Shown here in pieces: positions 6,032 to 6,100 of a DNA stretch of 6,100 nt. The first letter of the stretch is position 1. Each line of letters begins with the position of its first letter. The stretch comes from Gemmataceae bacterium (lineage in GTDB: Bacteria > Planctomycetota > Planctomycetia > Gemmatales > Gemmataceae). Where the stretch lies: the NCBI GenBank assembly GCA_020847555.1, contig JADLBT010000503.1, positions 1-6,100 on the forward strand, read 5' to 3'. Made by a program: the position numbers and the translations under genes. The notes under the pieces were generated by a model. The model was not told the DNA's origin, did no database searches, and worked only from the letters and a program-made list of their open reading frames with translations.

Positions 6032-6100
6032 ATGAGCCACAGCGACCGCTTGAAGCGCACCCCTGACGCCTTTCGCCAGCTGACCGGCCTCAGCCCGGCC
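6032..6100 (+). CDS. Probable IS5-family-type transposase, N-terminal 23 codons (3' end beyond window)
   Basis: An ATG at 6032 opens a frame that is clear to the right edge: MSHSDRLKRTPDAFRQLTGL and three more residues. AGGA at 6021-6024 lies 7 nt upstream and is a good ribosome-binding site. The ATG at 6024 is followed by a stop after three codons and is rejected. The pattern Lys-Arg-Thr-Pro-x-Ala-Phe-Arg-x-Leu-Thr-Gly-Leu resembles, from memory, the N-terminal helical region of IS5-type (DDE_Tnp_4/HARBI1-like) transposases common in Gemmata-like genomes. Only the start is visible, with no catalytic residue in view. If correct, the left end of the insertion sequence lies in the roughly 140 nt before the ATG, but its terminal repeat cannot be fixed without the right end. 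The family call is moderate; the existence of a gene start here is more secure. Confidence 0.55.
   Translation, partial: MSHSDRLKRTPDAFRQLTGLSPA

Overview
The window is strongly G+C-rich and looks like chromosomal DNA of a planctomycete, most likely from the Gemmataceae. Three observations support this: a BBP7-family outer-membrane beta-barrel protein, a Ser/Thr kinase with the short N-terminal helical module common in planctomycete kinases, and palindromic repeats of a type I associate with Gemmata-like genomes. The assignment rests on recognition, not on a database search.

Layout: (1) 308 to 1, minus strand: the first 102 codons of a PilZ-domain protein that runs off the left edge. (2) 2701 to 371, minus strand: a 776-residue protein with a Ser/Thr kinase domain, a two-component receiver (REC) domain, and an HD-GYP cyclic-di-GMP phosphodiesterase domain. 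(3) 2702-3205: a divergent intergenic region with a 23-bp-arm palindrome. (4) 3206-4888, plus strand: a 560-residue BBP7-type outer-membrane barrel with a signal peptide and a long Pro/Tyr-rich N-terminal segment. (5) 4889-4957: a convergent gap almost filled by a second, related palindrome with 26-bp arms. (6) 5770 to 4958, minus strand: a 270-residue predicted secreted protein that looks like a beta-propeller, of unknown function. (7) 5771-6031: a noncoding region with small dyads. (8) 6032-6100, plus strand: the first 23 codons of a probable IS5-type transposase, leaving the right edge.

The most interesting unit is the kinase-REC-HD-GYP gene followed 62 nt later on the same strand by a PilZ gene. 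If they are co-transcribed, one unit would encode a phosphorylation-controlled c-di-GMP-degrading enzyme and a c-di-GMP receptor. The enzymatic residues of all three domains of the large protein appear intact. The barrel gene and the propeller-like gene are cell-envelope or secreted proteins and show no clear functional link to the signalling pair.
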